Assembly (NCBI RefSeq): GCF_014898815.1
Contig: NW_026515501.1
Coordinates: 62,001-126,000 of the forward strand
Origin: Panonychus citri
Taxonomy: Eukaryota > Arthropoda > Arachnida > Trombidiformes > Tetranychidae
DNA length: 64,000 bases
Direction of reading: 5' to 3'
Shown here: positions 26,501 to 38,500 of the stretch, piece after piece
How positions within the stretch are numbered: position 1 is the first letter of the stretch
How the letters are laid out: each line of letters opens with the position of its first letter
Notes under the pieces: generated by a model
What the model was told of the DNA's origin: nothing
The model's input: only the letters and a program-made list of their open reading frames with translations
The model's database searches: none
Program-made: the position numbers and the translations under genes

Positions 26501-29500
26501 TTAAAATCAAATTAACTCATTGTATCCTAATTGTGATGGTAAATCTAATTTTCAACAATTCAAATTGTAGCAAATTTAATTTTTTATAATTAACTTTTCT
26601 CCTTTTTTTCATTCAATGTAATCCTATTTGTCTAATTATCACCTTATCAAAGGTTGACCAGTAGCCATTGTCCAGGGTTTTTAATCATAATTAAAGTTAA
26701 TTGTTGAAAGTAAAATTGAAAAAACATTTTAATCATCAACCAATGATCAGATTTTCATCATGATAACGGTAAAAGTTGATTGTTGAAAAGTTTTTTTTGA
26801 TTGTTACCTTGATTGAGATGAAGGTAATGACGTTTAAATCACGTTTCTGGTTTCAACAATTAACAAATTGTTTGAATCCTTATCTCTTTTTTTTCTGAGT
26901 TAATTGTAGCAGTTTATTAGATTACCAATTGATTAATTATTGAAAATCAATGAATAACTTTGATATAAAAGATGAACATGATTAACTGATTGCTATCGTA
27001 ACTGATTAATGAGTAAACACATTCACCGTTATTAATTGTACAATCAAAGTGATTTACTTGATTGTTATCAAATCAATCAAACCAATTGAGTAAAAATGTT
27101 GAAAACAAAAGTGAAAGTTAATTGTTAAACCAGGTGAATTAAAATTAACCGTTGTTACCTAATGATCAAGTTAATTAATCCAACCAAAGTCATCAAAAAT
27201 AATCAACAATCAACAATCATGATCATGATAATTAATAGTTAATCATAGGTTGAGATTTTTCCGCAAGAAATGATTGTTTGTTGATTATATGATGATTATA
27301 ATTAAGGATTAGAGATGATTATGATTATTATAAATCCAGTTGAGTTAATTTGATGACAATTTGTTTTTGCTATTTGTTGATTAACCAACACGCGATCATG
27401 ATTAGTGTGTAAATATTGGGATGGATATTAAATATTACAACACGTACATAGATTAATCAACAATTTAAGTTAATCATGATTAAGGAAAATTAGATGTTTT
27501 TTTTTCATTCGAATCGTTGATTTATCTTGATTGTGTTGGCACAATTTAAATGTTGGTAACAATCAACAATCAAGACCATCATCATCATCAACCATCAGTC
27601 TCTTGACCACGTAATTTAATCATTCCGGTCAATAGATTTAAATTTATCATCGGGATGATGATTAGTTGTTGTAACAATTAACAATTATGGATCAATCAAT
27701 CAACAAGTAGTTAATTGGTTTTCTTTTACTGAGTAATTTAAATTAATTGTGTTCACCCTTTAGGCTTTAAACTGATCTAGTTATTAGTTTAATTGGTTAA
27801 ATAATCAATTGTTTTTTTCTTGTAATTACTGATTTGAATATGTGTCTACCTTACCGTCCGAGTGGTCATCAGAGTCAATGTTGTATTGGTCAGTTTTTAA
27901 TTGTCTTAATGGGTCAAAAGTAAATTAATTTACCTGAAATAATTAGAAGATGATTTTGTTTTGATTGTTATTTAATTGTTGACCAGATTACGGATACAAA
28001 TTAATTATTCATTTTATGGTTTCTTGATTGTCAATTAGTGTTGACAGAGTTGTCAACTTGCTTATTACAATTAATTTGTTGTTAAATTGTTATGATAATT
28101 GATTAGTTTGTTACAAGTTATCAGATGATTACTATTAATTGAGTTGGAAAAAATTAACTGTAAACAAAAATTGATAATTGTGATTAGGAAATGAAGTGAT
28201 TTCTTAATTCATATTGGTTTGAAATTCCTTGATTATGATCAATAAATCAAATCAAATCAATCAATCAATATCTACTTATTGGAGGGAAAACGGACAACAA
28301 ACAATTAACTGATAACAATTGACAATCAAATCATATTAATCAACTATTACATCAATTTCCAGTTTATTTTTCAATTAAATCAATTCCTGTAATTAGTTTA
28401 ATGATAACATGATTGTTGCCAAGTTAGAATTAACAATTAAACAAGCTTGGTTAACAAATTAATTTCTCAGGCGTAAATTGATTGTAGTTACTTTCTTTGA
28501 CAATCAACACTAATCACCTTAGGAAATTAAATTAACATAGCATATCAAGAAAAGCGTTTAATTATGATGTCCAATTGATACAAATAAACACCAACTAATG
28601 ATTAACTAATTGCTGGAAAGGGTTATGGTGATCATTTTAAATCATGGCTACAATCAAATCAAATCAAATCAAATCAAAATGTCAAACGGTCAATGATTAG
28701 TGACCATAATCAGAAAACTTTTATTTTCAATCAAAATGTCAATAAACTGACCACAATTGATTAGCTAATGTCCAGTCATAGTCAATGGAAATTTGTTTTA
28801 TCGGTCAACTTGATTGAATCAATCGCCATCATGGTTAAGGATTTGAAGACTGACCATTGAATAGATACTTTATTTCACTGACCAAGGAACGTTATTAGTT
28901 AGATGACCAATAACTTTTGTGATAGATTATTGGTCAGTCGAAGGTCAATAATACGTGATAACTGTTGATGAATTTAACTTGATGAGAATCTCCAAATGAT
29001 TAACTTTAATTTTGTTCTAAATTAAATCATTTTAAAGGTTAATTGTTGCCTGAGATTATTTTCTTCATCTTCTTCTTTCAATTCTCTGGCCTTAAAATGA
29101 CCTCTTTCATGTCCGGTGTCTTCCCAAGATTTAATTGTAAACGAAAACAAAATTTTAAGTTCATTTAGAGGTCATTTTTCCGTTTTTTTTCTTCTTCCTT
29201 CTGGTCAATTGTCCACTTCGAAACTGTAATAACAATAATATACATAATGAACATGTGATTGTTTTGGTGGAAAAAAGTTGATTATTAGTTAACAGTTAAT
29301 TTTGTTCACTGGTCAACTAGTTAACGGCACTTTTCATTCAGGTCGATTCTCACAATTACAATCATTTAACTGACCACAATTTTGGTAGAAACTTTTTCAC
29401 TTCTTTAAACTGGACACTGTAAAAGGGATAGTGGTCAGTGAATACTGGATAACCATTACGATTATGATAAATTGTCTAATTGTTGATGAAAAAAAAAATG

Positions 29501-32500
29501 AGAATTCAAAAATCATCATTATGATATATGAAAAAAATGGAAACTTTTTTTCACCTTTTCTGTAATTAGATATTGTGTTTGAGAAACTGTTTGACAATTA
29601 AGGATTAATTGTGAAGGTTGATTGTTAATTATCTGATTGTGATTAAACATCAGGTATAACCTTAAACCTGAATTAACCTTAATCATCATGATTAAATTAA
29701 TAAATCACAACTTTATTGATATAAACAACAAATCACAGTTATTTAAACGCATCAGAATCATTGATTATCATGAGCTATTGATTGTTAAATAAACAATTAT
29801 ATTTAATAACAATCAATCAATTTTGTTGTTATTCAATCATTAAATTGGCTACTGTATTTGTTTTCAAATAGATTAACGATTAACTTTATTAATTATTAAC
29901 TCTTACAATTTAACCAATGGTCAGAAACTTTCATTTTCATGGTCAAACTTTAATTGTTTGGTCAATTAATACAATTAATATTTATATAAATATATTTGTA
30001 TTACTTTCACTAAGTTAATTGTAACCTTGATTATCAAATAATCAACTATTAGCAAGCTTCAATGGTTTAGTTGATGATTAAATTAACAATGATAATTAAC
30101 TTCAATTGTGATCGTTGTGATAATAATAAAAAAAGTTTCACAATTAACTTTTCCCGCTTATTAACAGTTATGATAAACAACAACAATCAAGAAACAATTA
30201 AATTGTTGACTATTTGATATTATACAGTTTTAATTTGGTTAAAAAGGTTTCCGTTTAATGAAAGGAAACCAATTAAGTCTAATTGTTGATTAGTTAAACA
30301 ATCAAGTTAATCAAACAGACAAAAAAAAGATGGAACTTTTTTTTCCAGGTAAGACAAATGACCAATAACTGACCACTAGTGAGATCGCCAAGTCTCACAT
30401 GAAGCTAATTGTTGATTCTAATTGTTTAGTATATGAGAAAAAAGGGTGAGATGGAATTATTTTTTATTCCAATTGAAATTAATCCGCCAAATCTTGAGAA
30501 AGATAAACTTTGAGGCCTCGAGCGGAAAGAAAATGAGCTCGTACCTTTTTACGAGTTTTTTTTTATCCCGAATATCGAACTTGACCTGGAAAAGAAAAGA
30601 ACAAATATCAAAGAAATTAGTTTCGTTCTCGAAATATAATAGAAAAAAGAGAAAAACAAATCACCAATCAATTAGAACGAAAATTTACCATTAGTAATAA
30701 TTAATCGTATTCGAAAAGTTATATTGTTTTCGAAGTTCGAAATTTTCTTTTTTATTCTTTTTCATGGTTTCTCATTACAGGTAATATAATCTAACGGTAA
30801 ACAAACAGGTAGCACTGAATAAATGGTTTTATAAGTGATCATTATTATCTGAGATTAGTAAAGGATTAAGAATTGATCATTCGAGTCCCCGCTGATTATT
30901 TACTGTTACAATTAAATGGTTATTATCAATTCTGGTGATCAACCTTGATAAACTTTTCCAAACAAACAAGTTACCCCTTTAATGTCCACTTAATGGTCAA
31001 CAGTTACTAGTCACTGATAAATAAATGTACAATAGATTCACTGGTCACGTATTAGTCGCTTGACAATTAGTTAATTAAAGTTTACCTTTTTGTCTTAAAA
31101 TCAATTGTTTTAAGATCCGTTTTCGCAATCCAAATAAATGAATAGACGATCAACTTTAATTGTTACACCAATTATTGTATTGACTTTGTTTCCTTGCCAT
31201 TCTGTTGTCCATCCAATTAATATTGACCATTGTGTCTCTCACCTCTTTAAAGTATCTTCCTTAATTGTAAATGGACACCAAAGATTATCATCATCATCAT
31301 CATATTGACCATTATCATCCCTTTTAGAAACAAAGAAAGAGAAATGAAACAAAAAAAAAGGAGATGAAGATAAGAAAGAGAGAGAGAAATAAAAAACATC
31401 AAGTGATGGTCAGTTTGTTAACAATTGAGCCTTTTAATTGGTTGACCCAATGGTTTAATTACGGTTGACGGTGATCTCAATTGAGTTAAACATCATGTTG
31501 ATCAAGTTTGTTATAATATATCAACAGGTATTAACCTTTTATACTTGACCATGATTGCAAAGGTAAATTATAATCATCATTGGATTATCAGATTAACTAA
31601 TCAAGAAGGAAAAAAAAAAAACAAGTTGATTTAAATTCAACAATCAGATTGAACAGTTCAGGACAATCGGGACTATCATCGGTGTAAATCATCATCAAAT
31701 AACAACAACAATCAAGGTGAAAGAGGTTGATTGTTGGTTAAATTGTTCAAAGGATCAACAGGATAATATACAAATAAATGTATTTACCTGATGAATTAGA
31801 TTATTAGATGAAAGTGAAAGTTAATCAACAACAAACAATGAACGTGATGTAATATATTGTTCACGCTCTCGAACATGAACTTTTTTTTTATCGTTATTTG
31901 TTCAAAATTGTGAATCAAGATCAATTCTGATAATGATATTTAACTTTATATAAATCAAAGGGAATGATAATATTGACACTTTTATAATTAACTAATTTAC
32001 TGGTAACAAATAAAACTGACCATCAAATGACCAGTTAAATTTACCTCTCATTTAACTGAAATTAAATCTCTTATTAATGTTTAATTGATCACAAGTAACA
32101 ATAGATTAGTGTTGTTAACAATTTCACAATTAAAAATAATTTCATACAAAAGGTTAACTTTCACTTTGATTGTCATTATTAAATTGTGATGATTGGTTAA
32201 ACAAGGGAAACAATTTAAATCATCCAGACAGTTAACTAACTGTTTGGAGTTTGATATGGTTTAATTGTTCAGGTTGAATTGATGTTAACAAAAATTGTAA
32301 TTACAATTGAAATTCAATTTAGATTGACAGTTGATGGAAACATATTTTAAAAAAAGAGTAACAATCAACAAGAATTAGCAACAAGTGACCATTATCATCC
32401 TCATCATCACCACTAATCACTAATCATCGGGAAATTATGAGTTTTTGATTAAATGATGAGAAGCATGAAAAATGAAAAAAACTAAATCATCTCAAATGAT

Positions 32501-35500
32501 TTAATAAATGTCCCAACAATTGGTCAATGTAATTGACCTTACAATCAACTAACGTTTATTAATATTAGTTCAACAATGGAAACCAATTTATCAGTTATTA
32601 TTGTTATTCTTGACTGACCATCTCAACTGGACACAACTCAATTGTATCGATTGAAAGGTTGATAATCATCAGAATAATAATAATGATAATAATCATCATC
32701 AAGTTAATCATAACAATCTAATATCTTTTTCTTTAACATTCTAACGATACTAATAAATTGCATGTCCATCTTATTGATTGGGATGTTAATTGTTATAATA
32801 ATAATACTAACCATTGGGAGATTCAAACCAATCAATTCAATGAATGTTATGAATATCTTAATCATCGTTATCACTATCATGGTTTAATCAGTTCAAATCA
32901 AGAATAGATTGATAACTGATCAACTTTTTTTTCTGTATAATAAGTAATCAGAATATCAACAATTCAAAGATTAGGATTAAATTGTTACTGTTGATTATTA
33001 TGCTTCCAGTATTAAGTAGTTGGGAGAAGCTCTGAAATTAGAAAAGTTTAAGTAACAATTTATAATGAATATTATGAGAATAATAAAAATTCATGTCAAT
33101 ATATTATCGGTTATTATTACAATTGATGGATTGATTGTGTGTTGATTAGTTGTTGTTATTAGTTGCGATTGGATTAGAATCTTGTAAATCTCACTTACTT
33201 TTGGTAAAATCCACTGTAAACGGTAACATAATCAAAGATATATATTAACATGATTAACTGATTGTTAACCAAACCAAACCCTGAAAAATGAAAATGTTCA
33301 TTTAACAGGTAAACATTTTGATGACCCAAATTTGCTGAGATTTGATTGAGGTTTTAAGCGTAACTTTTACACAGGATGGTAATGGTGATGCGAATTATAA
33401 ATTGATGCTAAAAATGATAAACAATAACAAGACAATTAACAAACAAATTGCGATTATTTGATTTTTCATCTTTTCATTTGATCAAAAGTCAAAAAATACT
33501 CTTGTAATATTTAGATGGAATATAATTATAATCATCATCATCATCATCTTCATCTCCATCTTCTTCAGTTAAATGATGATGATGATGATGTTCAATTTTG
33601 ATTACAATCAAACTCATTAAGATGAAGAAATCACTTGAGATTTTAATAGAAAACGTTGATCACAATATCCAATGAATGAGAGATCCTTTAATTTGTCTAT
33701 TTTCCGCTTGCGATTTTCTAATCATATATTTTAATTGTTACCAACCTGTCAGAATTTAATTGTTGGTTAATAAAAGAAAATGAATTATCAGATTAACATG
33801 AAAGATAATGAATTGAATTTGAAGATATGGAAAAGTGAAAGTAAATAACTAACCTTGTATATGGATCATCAAGAGGTGACCATTATATTGAGATTTTCAC
33901 AATTTCCATCAATACATTTAAGGTGGACCCTTATTTCAAATCATTTATTCATTTGTAACAATTGTTAAACCATCACCCGGGCTTCACCTGTCAATCAAAG
34001 AGAGAGAGAGAGAGAGAGAAATGAAATTTAAAATAAATCATTAATTTCATAATGTAAAAGCTATTTAATTATCTAACTTGTAATCTCATCTAAATACATT
34101 TAGCTTTTTTTTTTGTTCTCTATATCTGTTGGTCGGTATTCCCTATCCCTTATATTAGTTCAATAAGTTAAATCGATTGGGTGTATTAGAGAGATATCAA
34201 ATATTAGATTTAGAGAATTAAAGTATTTAGTGAATTAACTATCTAAATTGATTGAGATCAATTTAAACAGTGATATTTGATTACAATCAAAAAAAAGCTA
34301 AACCTTATGTGTCAATTTCTTACCTTTAAGGTGTGGACATTGATCACTTTTAGAAGACAAATATTGACCATTTAGTATTGGTTATCGATTCGAGTTTATA
34401 TTCCCAACAAAATTAACAATCAACAATTAGGAATAATACAGTAAAACAGTGGTAAAAAGGTTCACAATTAAAAGAAATTAATTAATAACAATTAACGGAA
34501 CAAAAAAATCAGAAGATATTTAGATTTAGGGGTCGTTTCAAAAGTGAAGAATTAAAGTTAACCTTTGATAGAAGAACAATTTTCACTTTTTTAATTATCC
34601 CTTTTCGTTTGTTTTGAATCAAAAAAAACGTGTTTTTGTTTTAAGATTTAAATTGTGATTAAATTAATTGTTTATTATTGTTTTTTTAATTGCGATTTTG
34701 TTATCAACATGTGTAATTTAAACTAGTGATCATATTGATATGAAATGATAATAAAAAAAGGAAGAAAATTTTAGTGAAAAATACAATTGAAATCTCCTTG
34801 GAGGTTTGAGAATAAAATGACTAAAGAAACCTATCAAACCACGTTTGTTTTCAATGAATTCATTTTCTAATTATTGTTTTATTTTCTCATTTATCTTGCA
34901 GAATCATTGTTTCTTGAATTTGACTAACTTCTAAATCAATTTATTTGTTGTTAATTTGTAAATTATAAATGAAATTATTATTGTACAAAAACAAATGAGA
35001 ATGTAATTACAATGTTTTTCACTTTTAATTATCCCTTTTCGTTTGTTTTGAATCAAATTGATTGTTTGGATTTTATTTTGATCACAGTTGATTAATAATT
35101 TGGAATTAATTTTGTTTATTGTTTTATTGTTTTCTTTTCTAAATTTGCGTTTAGTTTTCACTTGAGTTTAATTTCTTTCTGTTCTTTTTCTCTGGTTAAA
35201 GGTTTGGGGGCTGTTCGTGATTCCGATCGATTCACTGCTTTTTCTTTATTACCTTCGGCTGCTAATCGGTCAGTTTTCATTTGTCCAGAAAAATTTGGTT
35301 ACTTTCCTGATAAACGTGATTGTACCAAATATTTTGTCTGTGTTTTTGGTGAACCTCTTCACGAAAGTTGTACGGGTGGACTTTACTTTTCCGCTGAACT
35401 GCAAACATGTGACTGGCCGAGAAATGTTCAATGTCCAAATGAGAAGAAAAATTATGAGAAATCGGTTTTCAGTACAGTTGATATTGGAACTGGTGATGAT

Positions 35501-38500
35501 CCTTTTGATTATGATGTTCGTACCCCACCCAATCAAATTGGTAAATTAAATGATGACGATGATGATGACGATAGAGATTCTAAACCGAATGGAATCAATG
35601 CCAATTACAATAAAATTATAATCAAAACTCACAATTCATCAATCGTCCGACCCATTGAACATTATGTCGTGGACAAAGAGATTCCCGATTATACAATTGT
35701 TGATGAACAACCAATCAATTTAAATCCGAGCAACAACAACAACAACAACAGATCAACTGTTTCTCCATCACCTCAACCAACACCTTCACCTTTAACCCAG
35801 CCAATTTCCTCTTCGTTTCCCTCTCCTCTATCCGATGGCGGACGTAACAATATTGATTTCGAGATAAACTCTCAACCCAAGATTTCACTGAATCGTGATT
35901 CAACTCCGGGAATAGATTATCTGACCGATGGGTTACCTTTACCAAGTCCAACTCCAGTTTCTCGACCTTCAATAATTTACTCGGTTGATTTGAATGGTTC
36001 AACTCACCCTGAGAAATCACCAAGCGGTTCATCAGCTGAATCCTTGACTCGAGAAACTGAGATTCAATCCAATCGTTACCAAGAAAAACATGGAAATAAG
36101 ATAAACCTTGAATTTGACCCTCAAGCACCAAATTATGCTGAGGCCATTCCTCCTGTCGTTGATAGTAAGGGTGGAATCCATTTCTCTGATGGAGTCGGTG
36201 GTACTTTCGGTATCGTTGATCAACTTCCAGGTCTTCTAAGTCCCAGTGTTTCGGATCACAGTGTAAATGTTTTCGTTAAACCATTGACAACTGATTCTGA
36301 TAAAGGTAACTCACGATATCGGGAGTCACGTTTACTTAAGGATAATGTGGACTCTGGTTATGAATATATTCCAGTTATTGCTCCTGAAAAGTTCACACTT
36401 CGTAGTAATCCATTGTTTAAGCTCACCCATGGCCTTGGTGATAAAATGCTTCGTTCTCGAGGTCGATCAGCATCTAGACCAAATGAACAAGTTACAGGCA
36501 ATTTACTTTCGGCTGTTGGATCACAAGTTAAACCCATGGATTCTGAGATTGATTTTAACATAAATGAAAATGTTACTCGAACCGCGGGAATTTCAGGAAT
36601 AACAATAAATTCAAAAGAGGAACAATCTCATTCCAATAGAAATGAGAATGTTGAAAAAAATCGACCTGAGATTATGGGTCAACTACTTCGTAAAGAGGGT
36701 AACGAGGAATTTGTTCTTGTACCATTTGCTTTTGGTGATGGTCGACGTCGTAATCGTGGACGAGTTCGAGTTGTACCGAAAATTGTTTCCAAGAACAAAT
36801 TGAATCAAGTTAAAATGATGAATAAAAATGGTAAAATGTTACCAGGATTCATTGAGGCCAAAACTGATGGATCGGTTATTGTCCGTGCCAAACCTATTAT
36901 TGACCTACCAATCGAAATGAATAAATACTCTTCACCTTCACCTTCCATTTCCACTCCACCCGAGCAACAACTCAATTCACCTCATCGATTAGGAGACTCA
37001 GTTTACTCAGTTAAACCAACACCACCTCAACTGAGCTCCTTCCCGAATACTTTAATTCAACCATTGACTGTACCACCCTCGAATCAGGAAGTTAATTTAA
37101 TGTCCTTGCCATTGACGAACACAAATTCAGCCGACAATTCAGCGATAAATGTTCAATGGAACAAAGGAAAAATTGAAATCACCGATTCTTATTCAAATGG
37201 TGAAAATTTCATCGCCTCTTTATTGTCAAATGACAAGAGGATTGTTAATCTTGATGGAAATCATTTAAATTCAAATAACGGACTGTCCGATGAAAGATTG
37301 ACCTCACCTCCAATAAGAGACAATAATCATGATTCTGATGGATCAACTGTCAAAAGTACCACAACCAACGGTATCAGAACAACAACTTCCACCTCAACAA
37401 CCACTTCCACAACCACAACGACAACGACAACACCTTCGCCCATTTCAATAGAGCCATTTGTTACCAATACTCCGTTTGTTGGTAAAATTATACGTACTTT
37501 AAGGCCACAAACCGTTTACTCTGAGCCAGTGAAAATAATGACTGAAAATTTATCATCTACTCGAAAACCAGATAAACAAATTGCTTCATACACAAGACCA
37601 AAAGTTGAAGATGAGCTTACATGGCCTGAAGATGGATTCTTACCAAACAAAGAGCCTTCAAATTCACTAACTAACGGGCGTCAACAATCAACACCAAGAT
37701 CAACCCCGAAAAGTTACCCTGTAGACTCAACCTCGATACCAACACCTTACCAATCATCTATCTCTAGTACACCAACAACTACAACACCCTCTCCAAAATC
37801 TCATTCCGCTCCTTCTCCGTCACCAACATTTGCCTCTTCAATTTCAACCGATTCAGAGACAACATTCGGTCCTCGAACTCGTGGTCCAGTTACCCGAAAG
37901 CAAAGACCAACAAACAAACGTCTTGTTGTTAAACAACGAACTACAATAGCACCTATCCCACCATCTCGCCCTGCAAGTGTTTACCCAACACCCCAACCAT
38001 TAACGTCAGCAACTAAATGTGATCCTCGAAAATGTCGTCTTCCTGATTGCAATTGCGGTGGACCTGCAATACCAGGTAAATCTTAATTAATTTCTCACAA
38101 TTAATTCATAGACTGTGTAATTAATCTAATCATATTTTCCTTGAAAAATACTCTTAGGTGGACTAACTCTAGAAGAGACTCCGCAAATTGTATTATTAAC
38201 CTTCGACGACGCGGTTAACGATTTAAATTGGGAATTGTACGAGGAAATCTTCAACAGCGGTCGCTTGAATCCAAATGGATGTCCAATCTTGGGGACCTTT
38301 TATACCTCCCACGAATGGACAGATTATGGTCAAGTTCAAACACTTTATTCAAGAGGTCACGAATTTGCTTCTCACACTGTAACGTGAGTACTAATCCATT
38401 GAAACCAGAATTGATTCATTTATGAGCACTTTTTCATTTCTCTTTTCAGTCATAGTTTCGGTGAAAAATTTTCTAAAAGCCAATGGCACAAAGAGGTCAA

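Larger units (their letters stand above)
17788..35201 (+). other. 17.4 kb gene-free AT-rich region, probable CDA5 intron 1
   Basis: Flanked by a consensus donor (TCAG|GTAAGT) and acceptor (TTAAAG|GT) of matching phase 1. No convincing internal gene. It is saturated with AACAATTAA/TTAATTGTT, AACAATCAA and TGACCA/TGGTCA words, with GATGA-type tracts (about 24668, 31282, 33534-33590) and one CpG-bearing island at 30.4-30.8 kb. Open frames at 17960-18208, 20678-20909, 29397-29597 and 34931-35161 are low complexity and unsupported. If exon 1 is not joined to CDA5, this is intergenic DNA and another first exon should lie nearer 35202. Confidence 0.55.

Noticed and set aside
30446..30694. 82-codon Lys/Ser-rich frame in the CpG island
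   Set aside because: No recognisable motif and no splice support as protein; the island is reported for its composition instead.
30876..30896. CATTCGAGTCCCC looks like a tRNA B box
   Set aside because: No A box upstream and no pairing acceptor stem; not a tRNA.
34931..35161. 76-codon minus-strand frame
   Set aside because: Lys/Asn/Ile-rich antisense of AT-rich intron end; no evidence of coding.
35162..35200. Start of the long CDA5 open frame at 35162
   Set aside because: The first codon is TTG, not ATG, and a pyrimidine-rich tract with TTAAAG follows; this is intron plus acceptor, with the exon starting at 35202.
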